Source: Brachyhypopomus gauderio (lineage: Eukaryota > Chordata > Actinopteri > Gymnotiformes > Hypopomidae). Taken from it: 64,000 nucleotides of DNA. Positions 44,121-55,346 of the stretch are shown one piece after another. How positions within the stretch are numbered: the stretch's first letter is position 1; every line of letters begins with the position of its first letter. Under the pieces are notes generated by a model. It was not told the origin of the DNA and ran no database searches. It worked only from the letters and a program-made list of their open reading frames with translations. Position numbers and translations under genes: made by a program. The stretch lies in assembly GCF_052324685.1 (NCBI RefSeq), contig NC_135223.1, positions 7,508,733-7,572,732 on the forward strand, given 5' to 3'.

Positions 44121-45880
44121 AAAGCTCTGTACAAAATGATCAAACAATACATAATGTTACTGTAATGTGTCATGTAAACGCGTTTTGGCTAGGCCAGCAT
44201 GTCAAGAACACATCACAACCCTAATGTTCCTCTCTTCCACCACCCTAGAGGTGAAGACGCTGAACACATCCGTAATAAAAGGAAGCTTGATGAGATTAAC
44301 ATGGTTTATTAGAATTCTTAAACAGAAGAGAAAGCAGTCTGAAAATCGTTTAATCGACCCGTCGATGTCATGCTAGCGGTGAGCACGTCTGAGCCTCAAG
44401 CTCATCGTGAGGCTAGCGCCCTCATTGAGGGCCTACACACATGGACTGCTCATCCTACACTTACATGGACACTACGACATGGAAAAACTTCACAAAGACA
44501 AATGCTAATACAAATGCTAACAAATGCTTACAAATGCTAATAACTCATTACCATCATTGAGCAGTTTAAATGTGGTGTGGTCATGCCTTGTAAATGTACA
44601 TAGGGTTAAGATAACGATTCTTTAAGTTAGAAATATAACGAATTTAAGAAACGAAATTCATATATAACGGATTAATATGTGGTTAATGCTGATTAACATG
44701 AATTCTAATATACTCAGTGTAAGAACCTTTTGGGATATAAACTACAGTAGGCCAGACATTGGTGATGGTAAAACTCAAATCAAAAGAACTTCATGAAGCA
44801 ATTTCACAGTCACATAAATGATTGGCTTATTAATACTTTCAAAGACAACCAATAAAAGATCAATCATTCTCAAAATCGTTTTCTTTATAAGCTCAGTATT
44901 TACACATAGTGATGTTAGCATTCCCATCGGAAACATGACATCTTGGATGGAGTTCTGTAAACAGATATTTCGATTGACAACTTCGGTTAATGTTCAAATG
45001 GAACATGCAGGGTTATAGGATATTAAAAACCAAAAAAAGGGAAAAAGGTTTTATATTTATCTCACACCTACACAACCACCAAAGTCTGTAGAAATTAGGG
45101 GCTAAAATTCAAAGACATGCCAGTACAGTGGAAGATGTTTTCACTAATGCAGTCATTAGCATGCTCCAGTGACTAACCTCCTGCACCTCCTCATACACTA
45201 TGTCACTTCCCATAGTCTTCCTCACTTCCCAGTCTTCTTCACTTCCCATAGTCTTCCTCACTTCCCATAGTCTTCCTCACTTCCTGAGGTCTCTCTCAGT
45301 CACACCCACCCAGCACTTTCCTCACCTTCACACAACGCAAGACTTCAAGCACATGGGATGTTTGGATGGGAAATATCTAAATATATGTCTATGAATATGT
45401 GGTCGTGGGAGGGGGGTCAGGTTTGAGCAGAGAGCTTCATCTCATCATTTATAATCACTAACATTCATGAAACATTCAGTCTCAGAAACTCCACCACATT
45501 CTCTGTTGTCCCCTTCTTGAGCTGTTGGCTGTTTTTACTCACTGCCTTCACGACATAAAACATCCTTAAATCACTTTTAAACCAAATACATGTAAAGGTG
45601 TGAGCTGCAGAACCCAGACTTCATGCTGACTTGACATGTAACATTAACGTTCAGTACCTGAGGCTCCGTGGGGAATTTTCCCTTAACTGTGGATGGATTT
45701 GCACATGCAAAAACAGATTCATATAAAATACAAATTCCTTTAGGTTATGTTAATGTGTTCATGAATATTTGTTTTTTTTACTTCATCTATTTTAATTAAA
45801 AATCGCTTCACATACGCAAAACTATTGGAGGATGTTACAGTGCTGTGAATACATGAAGTACACACACCACACAGCCCCAG
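44121..45880. other. AT-rich intergenic DNA, possible minus-strand exon traces
   Basis: Mostly featureless. At 45177-45300 the complement holds a 19-bp unit (GGAAGTGAGGAAGACTATG) repeated four to five times and ending SDIVYEEVQE before a GTTAGT. At 45660-45688 a 29-bp complement segment (VKGKFPTEPQ) has AG/GT borders. These are discussed as a finding, not annotated as a gene. Confidence 0.35.
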
Positions 45881-45885
45881 ACTAC

Positions 45886-46032
45886 CACACACACACACAC
45901 ACACACAGCCCCAGACTACCACACACACACACACACACACACACCACACAGCCCCAGACTACCACACACACACACACACACACCACAGCCCCAGACTACC
46001 ACACACACATTCCACAGCCAAGACCCAGTCCA

Positions 46033-46100
<68 letters not shown>

Positions 46101-46235
46101 CACACACACACACACACACACACACAGCCCCAGACTACCACACACACACACACCACACAGCCCCAGACTACCACACACACACACCACAGCCCCAGACTAC
46201 CACACACACATTCCACAGCCAAGACCCAGTCCATC

Positions 46236-46270
<35 letters not shown>

Positions 46271-46276
46271 AACACA
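45886..46276. repeat. (CA)n microsatellite with CAGCCCCAGACTACCA units
   Basis: CA runs alternate with CAGCCCCAGACTACCACACA seven times and with a longer unit TTCCACAGCCAAGACCCAGT twice (about 46010 and 46210). The longest pure CA run is at about 46038-46098. Confidence 0.95.
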
Positions 46277-47100
46277 CCCCAAGTGCCCCAAGTGTGACTA
46301 CTGACTACAGTGTCACTGTTATTTACAAACACTGAACTCGCGTTCCTTTTTCTCTCTTCAAATCTACTGTACGCTCATGGAAATGTAGAAATATGATCCA
46401 GAAATCAAGCTCACATATTTTAAATGTTTAACTTTAGTTAACTTTTAGTTAGTTAAATTTTTTTGCTGAGACATTCAAAATACTTTTAATCTCCTTACAA
46501 ATGAACCAACAGTGAAGGAGCTTTGTCTTCTAACACTTATGGGGAAGCTATTAAGATGGGCACATGTTGCATGAAAAACACATAAAATAATCAGATATGA
46601 AAACAAAGATGCTAATCGATGAGTGGAGCAGAGCGATCATTGGTCACCGTCTTCCTCAGTCGGATATGAGCGAATGGATTGGTTCTGTATTGGATATATG
46701 CATATTAGCTTTAACAGCTGACCAATTAGATCCTGTTTTCTAGTCAATTCTAGTTAGTTGAATTACCTGGTGGGTGATGGAGGGGGCGAGGAGCATTCAG
46801 CCAGAATCTGTGGTAAGAAGAAACCAAGAAAGACACCTTCTGTCAGAGAACGTTACACAGTTAACAAAACACATCACGGATACTGTCAGAAAACTCAACA
46901 CAAACCATGGAACCAATTAAACCATGGATCCTCTACACAATAAATTAACATGGACAGTGCTTGTAAGTTTATGTGAGCCACGTGTACCTCTGGAATGTAA
47001 ATACACTTATTCAGTCCAAACTCAGCAATGTCATCTCACAGTGCTCATTTCATGGCATGTATGAGAACTGAAAGCACCAAATTATTGCTTATATAACTTA
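46277..47100. other. Intergenic DNA, no gene recognised
   Basis: AT-rich, no recognised repeat. The complement of 46768-46808 is a 41-bp open segment (FWLNAPRPLHHPP) with AG and GT borders, phase-compatible with the 45660-45688 segment. Confidence 0.3.
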
Positions 47101-47900
47101 TTATACCACAGTTAGTTCCGACCCTACAATGTGATTGGCTGAAAGGCGATCTCAGCGTTATAGCACTGTAACCGAAGCTCTCCATGTATTACTCCGCCAC
47201 ATACAGGTAACCTAGCAACGAAGCAGCGTTTACAAGCCAAACAGCGCAACTACAAACAAGCAGCAACAGCTATTCAGAGCCTTTCTGATGCCAAGATGGA
47301 AGCCAGAGAAATCATGACTGTTAGTAGTCAGAAATCAGAAACATCTCTGAAGAGTTACTGGCGACCTTCTCTCCAAAGCAGGAAAAGATGGAGCAATGTT
47401 TTTTCCGTGGCATGTACCCCTACAGATGATTTGGAAGAACCTCCCAAAAAAACTCCAAATGCTCAAAAATGCAATTGCATGACGTTCAACTCAAAACAAA
47501 CCTCCCAACTCTAATCATTTTTTAAGAACTGCACAATGGGAAGTGTGCAAATAAGTGAACATAACCATTAGGCTAGCCAAGTAACAGTAAGAAATTCAAA
47601 GCTAGTAATCAGTATAAAATGATCTCTTGTTAATAAATCCAATATCAATCTTTTTTTTATCCATTATCAATAATTGTTGTACTTTATAATTGTTGTACAA
47701 TTTTATCACCAGTTGTTTTTGTGTATTTTTACCTCTATAATATTTATTGGGTAAGGCTGTTCCAGTGTTGTGTAAGTTTAACAGCAAGCGAATGGAACTA
47801 TTTTAACTGGGGGAGTGTTTTTAACCAAACAGGTCGTATTTTCTCGTCCTCTTTAACTCAAAATCTTTCAATAAACAGCAATAATGGAACTGTGGTATAA
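47101..47900. mobile_element. Probable non-autonomous DNA element, TTATACCACAGTT ends
   Basis: The left end reads TTATACCACAGTTAGTTCC and the right end GGAACTGTGGTATAA. Subterminal GTTATAGCAC / GTGTTATAACGTG and ATGTATTACTCCGC motifs recur on both sides to about 48010. An ORF at 47296-47514 (MEAREIMTVSSQKSETS) has no recognised family. No target-site duplication found. Confidence 0.5.
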
Positions 47901-48560
47901 TCGCAGTAATACACTCGAGGTTCGTGTTATAACGTGCCTACGACTGCAGCACAGCAGTGCCAATATTACACGTTATAGCACTCCCTCTCATGTATTATTG
48001 CGTAATTGCTTTATCAGCAGATACAACAGACATAGGTTAGTTATAAATTCAGAAACGTCTTGTGGAAAATAGGTATGTGGTTTCTATATTGGTTTCAATA
48101 TTGTAATGGGCAGCTTGGAGCATTCCACACTTCCAGGGACACAGACCCATATGGGGCTCATTTGTGTAAAGCACCATCATCTTATGGATTCATTTGTGTA
48201 AAGCACCATCATCTTATGGATTCATTTGTGTTAAATAGAAAATAAAGTAATACTGAACAAATAATGTGTCAATATTTCACATTGACATGTGTCAATGGGA
48301 AATGTTATATTCTTCAATTCCAAAACGAAAAAAAAACCCAAGCTGAAAATTCTGACACGTAAAATACTTTACAAATACTTGATTAGCATTGCCATTTAAG
48401 ATCAGAGCACAACCTCCTCCGCTGGTAAAGGAATGAAGAAGGTGATGTACCACAGACCCGAGGGACTCAGACAGACAAGACAGACAGGACAGTCAGGACA
48501 GACGGCTACATTTCCTTTTGTATGGCAGGCCAAGTCTTTTAGGCTGGTAGACATTTTGTT
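47901..48560. other. AT-rich DNA without recognised gene
   Basis: A 38-bp unit containing AAAGCACCATCATCTTATGG is tandemly duplicated at about 48165-48232. Otherwise nothing recognised. Confidence 0.4.
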
Positions 48561-48561
48561 C

Positions 48562-48775
48562 AATCAATCAATCAATCAAAATTTATTTACATAGCGTTTT
48601 TTACAACAGTTGTCACAAAGTCCAAGCCCCCAGTGAGCAAGCCAAAGGCGACAGTGGCAGGGAAAAACTCCCTAAGGGCATGAGGAAGAAACCTTGAGAG
48701 GAACCAAGATTCAGGGTGGGAACCCATCCTCCTCTGGGTGAGGAGCCAGCACTGCAAAGCCACTGCTATGAGGAT
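48562..48775 (-). mobile_element. L2-family 3' tail with ATCA repeat end
   Basis: Begins with (CAAT)n and the complement of AAGCGCTATGTAAATAAATT-like sequence, then GAGCAAGCCAAAGGCGACAG. It is the same subfamily as the tail at 11938-13019 (TGAT-repeat end). Confidence 0.8.
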
Positions 48776-48837
48776 GAACTCTGAACTTCATCTTTAGTAT
48801 AAAACACAGACCTCAGCCAAACATGCTACACATCTAG

Positions 48838-49614
48838 AAAATTCATCTAGTTGGGACGAGCACATGACGAACCTCAGAAAGGTTTTTAGTCACTTACAAG
48901 ATGCCAAACTTACATTAAATCTTGCAAAGTGTGAATTTGGTAAGGCCAGAGTGTCTTAATTTGGAAAGCTGGTTGGGCAAGGTGAAGTATGTCCTCTTGC
49001 AGCCAAAGTACAGGCCATTAGTGATTTTCTGGTACCCGCTTCAAAACGTGATCTTCTGCGATTTTTAGGTGTGGCAGGGTATTACCGTGGGTTTTGCAAA
49101 AACTTCGCTAATGTGGCTGCACCCTTGACGGATTTATTAAAACATTCACAGACACTGCTATGGACCATAGATTGTGACTATGATTTTAAGGCCATCAAGT
49201 CTCTCTTGTGCAGTACACCAATCCTGACTGCTCCTAAACCGTTTAAACTGGATGTTGATGCCAGTGCTTATGGAGCTGGTGCTGTTCCCTTACAGGACGA
49301 TGGAGCAAGGAGTTGAACATCCTGTATGTTATTTCTCAAAAAAGATTTTGAGACATCAGGTTGGTTATAGCACTATTGAAAAAGAGGCTTTGGCCCTCTT
49401 AATGGCTTTGCAGCACTTTGAGGTATACTTGGGTTCCAGTGTGTTGCCTGTGGAGGTTTATACAGACCATAATCCATTAATATTCTTGACAAGGATGCGA
49501 AATACAAATCAGCGGTTGATGAGATGGTTTTTAATGATTCAGGATTTCAATTTGGAGGTTCACCACAAGAAAGGTACTGAGAACATAGTAGCAGCCGCCT
49601 TATCGAGAGTATAA
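48838..49614 (+). mobile_element. Gypsy-type retrotransposon pol fragment (RT end and RNase H)
   Basis: Reads HMTNLRKVFSHLQDAKLTLN then KCEFG, DLLRFLGVAGYYRGFC, LDVDASAYGAGAV, YFSKKILRHQ and STIEKEALALLMALQHFEVY, TDHNPL; that is the RT thumb and RNase H of Ty3/Gypsy pol. There is a stop at 48957 (V-S-stop-F-G-K) and a frameshift at about 49314. The final frame stops after ENIVAAALSRV, with no integrase following. 5' parts are missing. Confidence 0.88.
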
Positions 49615-49716
49615 GACTTCCTAAACGCATTTGAAAGCAATGTTAAAACTCTGAGGTCATGTATAAATTAAAACAAAATGTGAAGCTTTGTTTTTTTTTT
49701 ATTTTGGGTGGGGGAG

Positions 49717-50320
49717 TGTTATGACTCTGTCTAATTGCATGCCTTGGAGTTGTTTTGTTGCAGGTTAATAAGGAATGTTCTTGGATTGGCTACCCCTAGG
49801 GGGGGGGGACCATCTATAAAGAGGATCCAAGATGGCCCAAGAAGAAGAGCGAGGCGGGGCTTTGTTTCGGACTTGTTGCTTGTTGGTTGTTCTGGCTTTC
49901 CGAAGTGGACCTGATTGTTGTCCCTGATTGTTATCTTGTTGTGTGCTCTACTGTGGGTGAGATCCAAGATATAGGTGGTATTGGTTGATCATTTTTATGT
50001 TAGTGGAAAATTGTGGTGGAGTCTTTGTATTGGATGTTCATTTGTTGGAGGTTTGCTTTGTTTGTTTGTTTTTTTGTCTCTTCTGTTTTTTTCACATACA
50101 CATATAGGCTATGTCAGTAGTAAGCTGCTTTGTTTCTTGAGTTGAATCGTCCTCATTATTATTATTATTATCGTCTGTCTATTTTCCGTTGTGTTATGCA
50201 TGGATGTGACCCATTAAAAAGCGCAAAGACAATGACTTGACGCTGGTTATCGAGTTTAAGTATATCTAAGCACACAAGAATGTACTCGGGAAGCCAGAAA
50301 TACCCCCAACGCCATTAGTT
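49717..50320 (+). mobile_element. Probable 3' LTR of the Gypsy fragment
   Basis: A G-rich polypurine tract (GGGTGGGGGAG) at 49706-49716 precedes TGTTATGACTCTG, the typical LTR start. It contains CCCATTAAAAAGCG at 50210-50223 as a possible polyadenylation signal. The right border near 50310 is uncertain and no 5' LTR is present to align. Confidence 0.65.
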
Positions 50321-50361
50321 TTATATGATGTTGCGGTCTGTCCTAGTCTTAGTATTTCGTC

Positions 50362-51185
50362 ATGTCTGAGTGGCTTGTTGCTTGTGCTGAGTGTGGCATG
50401 TATAGCTACTCTTCTTCCATCAGTAGTGATAATTTCATTTGTGTGAAGTGTAGATTAATTATTAGTATGACGGAGAAGATTTCACTTTTAGAGGAGCGCA
50501 TCCGGGCTTTAGAAAGTCCTAGAGAGTCATAGCTAGCGAGCCCTCGCAGCGGGGTGAATCTGTGGCACCTCGGCGGCATAACCGTAGGGATGAGCACCGT
50601 TCGACTCAGGTTCCCGTGTCAAACAGGTTTGCCCCTCTCAGTAATACACCGACTGAGCGACCTGTTAAAAGAGCTCTGGTGATAGGAGATTCACAGCTCC
50701 GACACGTGAATGTAGCGACCCCTGCAGAGACACCAGCGGCCATAGTCAAGTGTATCCTGGGGGCTAGAGCGCCTGACATCAGGGCTAATTTAAAGGTGCT
50801 GGCTAAATGTAAATATTCAACGATAGTTATTCACGTTGGCATCGATGATATGGGATTGAGACAGTCTGGAATCACCAAGGATAACGTTAAAGAGGTGTGT
50901 GAGTTAGCGAGGACAATGTCAGACGCTGTAATATGCTCTGGCCCCATTCCAGTTCGGCGGTTCACCGAGACCTACAGCAGATTATGGGTGTTACACCGCT
51001 GGATGTCTAAATGGTGCTCAGAAAACAAAGTGGGTTATATAGATAATTGGACATATTTTGAGGGCAGGCCTGGCCTTTTGAAGCGAGATGGCATTCACCC
51101 CTCTTGGGAGGGTGCTGCTCTCATTTCCCGTAGCATATCTGCTAGGATTAATAGTGGTAGTGTAGGAGTAGTTAATGGGGATTGA
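50362..51185 (+). CDS. L2 ORF1: cysteine finger plus SGNH esterase, frameshifted
   Basis: The first segment (50362-50532) codes MSEWLVACAECGMYSYSS then FICVKCRLI, two C-x-x-C pairs like the PHD-type finger of CR1/L2 ORF1, then a short coiled coil (EKISLLEERIRALE). A one-base shift near 50530 puts the rest into another frame, open to 51185. That part has an esterase fold signature: ALVIGDSQLRHV with the nucleophile GDS, a degraded block GIDDMGL, and KRDGIHPSWEGA with the catalytic D-x-x-H. The function in retrotransposition is not known; esterase ORF1s are documented in CR1/L2 elements. The GTG at 50562 is not a likely start. Confidence 0.82.
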
Positions 51186-51244
51186 CAAACCAGAGCCGAG
51201 GCCAGGCAGCAGACACACAGACTAAACCGACTGTCTGCGAGCTG

Positions 51245-52676
51245 CAAAGAGACGTCACTTAGGTCACACCAGATTGAAACTGTGTCTGTTCCTCGAGTAC
51301 CAAAAAATAATTCTCACAAAGTTAGTAGACAAAATTTTATCAATGTTAAATTCAACTATGCTCCCTCAGAGAGCGGTTTAAATCTGAAACTAGGACTACA
51401 AAATATTAGATCCCTGTCATCTAAAGCATCACTTGTTAATGAAATGATTACCGATCATAATCTATGCATGCTTTGCTTGACGGAAACCTGGACCCGACCA
51501 GACGACTATATAGCCCTAAATGAAGCTTCTCCCTCTGGCAATAGATATGTCCATAACCCCCGTCCAAATGGTCGAGGAGGTGGGGTCGCCACAATATACG
51601 ACTCTGATATAGGCATTTCTCAAAAATTTGGCTTCAAGTTTAATTCTTTTGAACATCTCATCCTCACTGTATCTAATGTTTCAAATTTAACAACCAACAA
51701 AGCGTCGCAGTCGTTTATGTTAATTACTATTTACCGCCCCCCTGGTTCATACTCTGAGTTCTTGCAGGAGTTTTCAGACTTCCTGTCTCATGTAGTGCTA
51801 TCAGCCGATAAGGTGATTATAGTTGGTGATTTTAATATCCATTTTGAAAATCTGTGTGACTCTTTTAGCATACATTTTCAAGCAATTCTTGATTCAGTGG
51901 GTATCACTCAGAGTGTGGTGGGTCCTACGCATAACTGTAGTCATACTTTAGACTTGGTCTTGTCATTTGGTATTGACATATCCAGTTTAGCAATTCTTCC
52001 CCAGAATGAGGCTGTTTCTGACCACAGCCTCATAACGTACGAGTTGTGTTTAACTGACTGTATTCATCGGCCACCCCGCTACCAAAGTAAACGAACTATA
52101 ACACCCAGCACCATAGCCGCGCTCACTGATATTTTACCGGGTCTGACAAACACTGATCCACTTGTAGCTCCGGAAGGACTAGAGCGTTTCACAGAGCACG
52201 TCGAGACTTCCCTTCGTACAGCTTTAGACAAAGTTGCGCTATTACGATATAAGAGAGTCACTGAGAGAAGAATAGCACCATGGTACAGTGAGCACACGCG
52301 TAGTCTCAAACGAGCCATGCGGATCCTGGAGTGTAAATGGCGAAATTCAAAGTTAAAAGTGTATAGACTATCATGGAAAAGCAGCCTTATTGAACATAAG
52401 CATGCCCTCCATACAGCAAAGTCCTTATACTTATCGGCCTTAATAGAAAAACATAAAAACAATTCAGGACTCCTTTTTAAAACTGTTTCCAGCCTTACGA
52501 GGAGTCATGAACAAATCAATTCACTAATTCCACTAGAGTGTAGCAGTAACAATTTAATGAAATTCTTTAATGATAAGATTGATAAAATTAGGGAAAAAAT
52601 TAGTAGTGCTATCTCAGAGCCTGTCAACATGCCAATGCACCTTGACAGCTGTCTGGTCAGCTCTGATGCCCTGTTA
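51245..52676 (+). CDS. L2 ORF2 endonuclease and start of reverse transcriptase
   Basis: APE-type endonuclease motifs in order: LGLQNIRSLSSKAS, LTETWTRPDDYI, GRGGGVATIYDSD, ITIYRPPGSYSEF, VGDFNIHFEN, SDHSLITYEL. Linker and RT start follow (IAPWYSEHTRSLKRAM, KWRNSKLKVYRLSWK, FNDKIDKIREKI). The frame is open for about 480 codons, then broken by the MITE at 52677. The endonuclease nicks target DNA in the nucleus for target-primed reverse transcription. Confidence 0.88.
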
Positions 52677-53386
52677 AGCCTGGTTTATACTCGACGCGCC
52701 GCAAGCGGTGCGAGCGTCCGCGCGGCGAAAATGACGTAATCGCTGTGGCTCCGCCCGTGCGCGAGGGCCTCGCGCGCTGTCGTGGCGCGAGGTCGTGCAC
52801 CTCTCGAATTTTGTAACTTCGCGCGCGCGCCGCGCTTCAGCGTGATGGACAAAGTCATGTTTGCCGGGTTCATACACCTATACAAGGTGGAATTAAAGCA
52901 CTTGTACGCCACTTTAAAGGTCCATTTCAATATTTCCCAGCACGTTAAACTTAATTAAGTTAAATATTTATACATATACTCCAAATGAATCGAAATAATT
53001 CGCTTTTTTTATCACATTAGTTTATGGTTGTTTATTTTCAAAACGCCCAATCTTAACGTCTTCACGTTCTCTCATGTTTCGCCCTGGAATTACAAGAGGC
53101 TCGTATTTGTTAACGTATCGTTTCGGACAACACTGCAAAGCCATATTTACGTTTGATGCCTGATGTGTATATATACGATCTCTGGTCAGGTAAAAATGTT
53201 CTTTCCCCGGTTTTGCAGGGGTTTTTTATTCTCCACTGCCACCTATCGCCACCTATCGTTTCGGAGAACACTGCAGCGACGCTCGCGACGTTCGCGAAAG
53301 TATAAACGCCTACACCGCTCGCGCAGGGTCGCGCGAGGTGGGCGGAGTCGCGCGCTATGGTCGCTCGCGAAAGTATAAACCAGGCT
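52677..53386. mobile_element. 710-bp PIF/Harbinger-like MITE with TTA duplication
   Basis: Ends AGCCTGGTTTATACT and AGTATAAACCAGGCT (15 bp perfect), flanked by TTA at 52674-52676 and 53387-53389. The empty site is in the L2 copy near 21645 (complement). GC-rich CGCGCG subterminal blocks at both ends. Related fragments occur at about 13420-13615, 18101-18305, 24900-25398 and 36740-37220. Confidence 0.95.
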
Positions 53387-53577
53387 TTAGTGTCCTTCTC
53401 CCCAATTGGTCGTGAGGGGCTTATTTCACTGGTGGAATCTTCTAAACCCTCCACATGCATACTAGATGCCGTACCAACCCATCTACTTAAAGAATTACTG
53501 CATAGCAATGTAGAACCTTTGCTTACCATTATTAACTATTCTCTGAGCCTGGGCTACGTTCCCAGTTCATTTAAACT

Positions 53578-54195
53578 GTGAGAGCGGGAGATGTAGGAGA
53601 CGGAATCCCCCGCGGATGTCTTAAGGTGGCAGACCCAAGCGCCTTGTCCGTGCACTGAACGATAGTACACACGCGAGAAAACAAAGTCACGTTGCGCTGT
53701 ATTTTCAGTGCCGACGCCGAGGGAGAACTGAAAGTAATCGCGGAGAAACTCGACGCGTAAAACAGGGGACAACTGAAAATAATCGTGGAAATACTCAACG
53801 CGTAAATAACAAGCAGAAAACCAAAGAGAAAACAAAGGACGCCAGGGGAAATAGCTGACTAGCTGGCAAACGCTGCGAAGAACAAAAAACCCTTCCCAAA
53901 AACCAAAACCAAATGGACAGGAAGAATAACAGTGGGAGGAAAACTTGAGAGATGCCAGGGAGCGGCGCAGGAGGTAAGTACACGAATAGACAGAGTAATA
54001 AACAAAACAACTGAAACAAGCAAGAGACAGGGTGGTGAGAAACCGAGAAAAGACAACTGCGAGAAAACGGGCTGGAGGTTGACGACATGGAAAGCAGAGG
54101 CACTGCGTCTGTCATCGTAATAAACCCAGGACGACAGGTGCATGCCATCACCGCTGATTAGCTTGTGGTCTCTCTCATGGGCTCCTCGATATAAA
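53578..54195. repeat. Repeat related to the putative LTR at 58479
   Basis: Shares AACAAAAAACCCTTCCCAAA, GGTAAGTAC and CACCGCTGATTAG-like blocks, in the same order, with 58590-58885. Boundaries are not defined. It separates the L2 5' half from L2 3' tail sequence. Confidence 0.5.
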
Positions 54196-55340
54196 AAGAT
54201 ATTGTCTATCTTTTTGCATGCCTCTACCCAAGACGATTGCATGCAAGCACCTACAAGCACCTGGGAGATGGTCTGGCTTGCCGGTGGATGTACTGATGCC
54301 AGGGTTGGATGTGCCATTGCTGCAAGAGGACGTGCTGATGCTAGCTCCTACCTGAGGCTCACCATCTGCATTGGTGGAATGTGACTACTGTGACTACGTG
54401 GCCAGGGAACAACTACCTTAACTATAACTGTAGAACCACTTTTGTCCACAAATACGGACTTGTGCTAAAGGGCCGCCCAATGGAGGATGGGTTCCCTTTT
54501 GAGTCTTGGTCCTCCCCAGGTTTCTTCCTAATCCCCACCATCATAGGGAGTTTTTCCTTGCCACTGTCGCCTTTGGTTTGCTCATTAGGGATCTGGACCA
54601 TTGACTGTATATATAATGGATGGTACGTCACCGTTGACTCCCATTGTGAGTTTTTGAAGCCACCAAGATGGCCGCACGGACGCTGCCATGTTGAAAATTG
54701 GAGCCAGAGCATGCGCATTAGAACCGGTAGGCAGGACCAGGACCGGTAGGTATCTCCGCCAGAGACCGTATCTCCGCCCCGACATTCGTTAGGATACGCC
54801 CACCAGTATAGAAACTTTTTACGTTTTACAAAATAAACAAAGGTAAAGGTTTTAATACTGCTGTCGAGAGTTTTGCTGTAGAGAGTTTTGATGTTGAGCG
54901 CGTTCACGTTTGAGCGTCTGGTATTAGATGTCAACCAACGCAGCTTTTAACTGTCAATCACCTTATCGCCACACCCCTTTAAATAACTCTTAATAACTTC
55001 TATAAAATCTGTTTATCGTAGAGAAAAACACTGGGAGAGATACTAACGCAATGGGGTCTTATAGAATTGACAAAATATAATTGCTCAAAAAACTTATTTT
55101 ACGTGTAATAAAAATTCAAAGTTTCTCGTCCGGCCCGTTCACTTACATGGGAATGGGCGGGGTTAAAAGTTGCACTGCAGCCAGCCACTAGAGGGCAGCT
55201 GACTAACGGAGGCTTCACTTTTCACTCGTGTCGTCCAGTCCACTTATATATATATGGTCTCTGATCTGGACCCACACGATTATAAAGCTGCTTTGTGACA
55301 ACATGTGTTGTGAAAAACGCTATATAAATAAATTTGACTT
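54196..55340 (+). mobile_element. L2 3' tail split by a 665-bp element
   Basis: L2 3'UTR from about 54206 to the AAGCGC-like/TATATAAATAAATTTGAC end near 55340, matching 62630-63236. It is interrupted at 54599-55263. Confidence 0.88.
54599..55263. mobile_element. 665-bp hAT-type MITE with ATCTGGAC duplication
   Basis: Starts CATTGACTGTATATATAATG, ends TATATATATATGGTCTCTG; imperfect inverted ends CAnnGACnnTATATATA. ATCTGGAC at 54591-54598 and 55264-55271; empty site GGGATCTGGACCC at about 63153. No coding sequence. Confidence 0.88.
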
Positions 55341-55346
55341 TGACTT

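Larger units (their letters stand above)
50340..53577 (+). mobile_element. L2-type LINE 5' half: ORF1 and ORF2 N-terminal part
   Basis: Holds ORF1 (50362-51185, frameshifted) and ORF2 from about 51245 with the APE endonuclease complete, then the RT start, interrupted by a Harbinger-like MITE at 52677-53386 and continuing VSFSPIGREGLISLVESSKP to 53577. The rest of the RT is missing; other repeats follow. One of the best preserved L2 coding copies in the window. Confidence 0.9.

Noticed and set aside
47296-47514. 72-codon frame beginning MEAREIMTVSSQ
   Set aside because: It sits in a probable non-autonomous element and matches no family I recognise.
50562-50564. GTG as a start codon for the L2 esterase ORF
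   Set aside because: The frame is open further upstream and joins the cysteine-finger segment by a one-base shift; a GTG start is implausible in a vertebrate.
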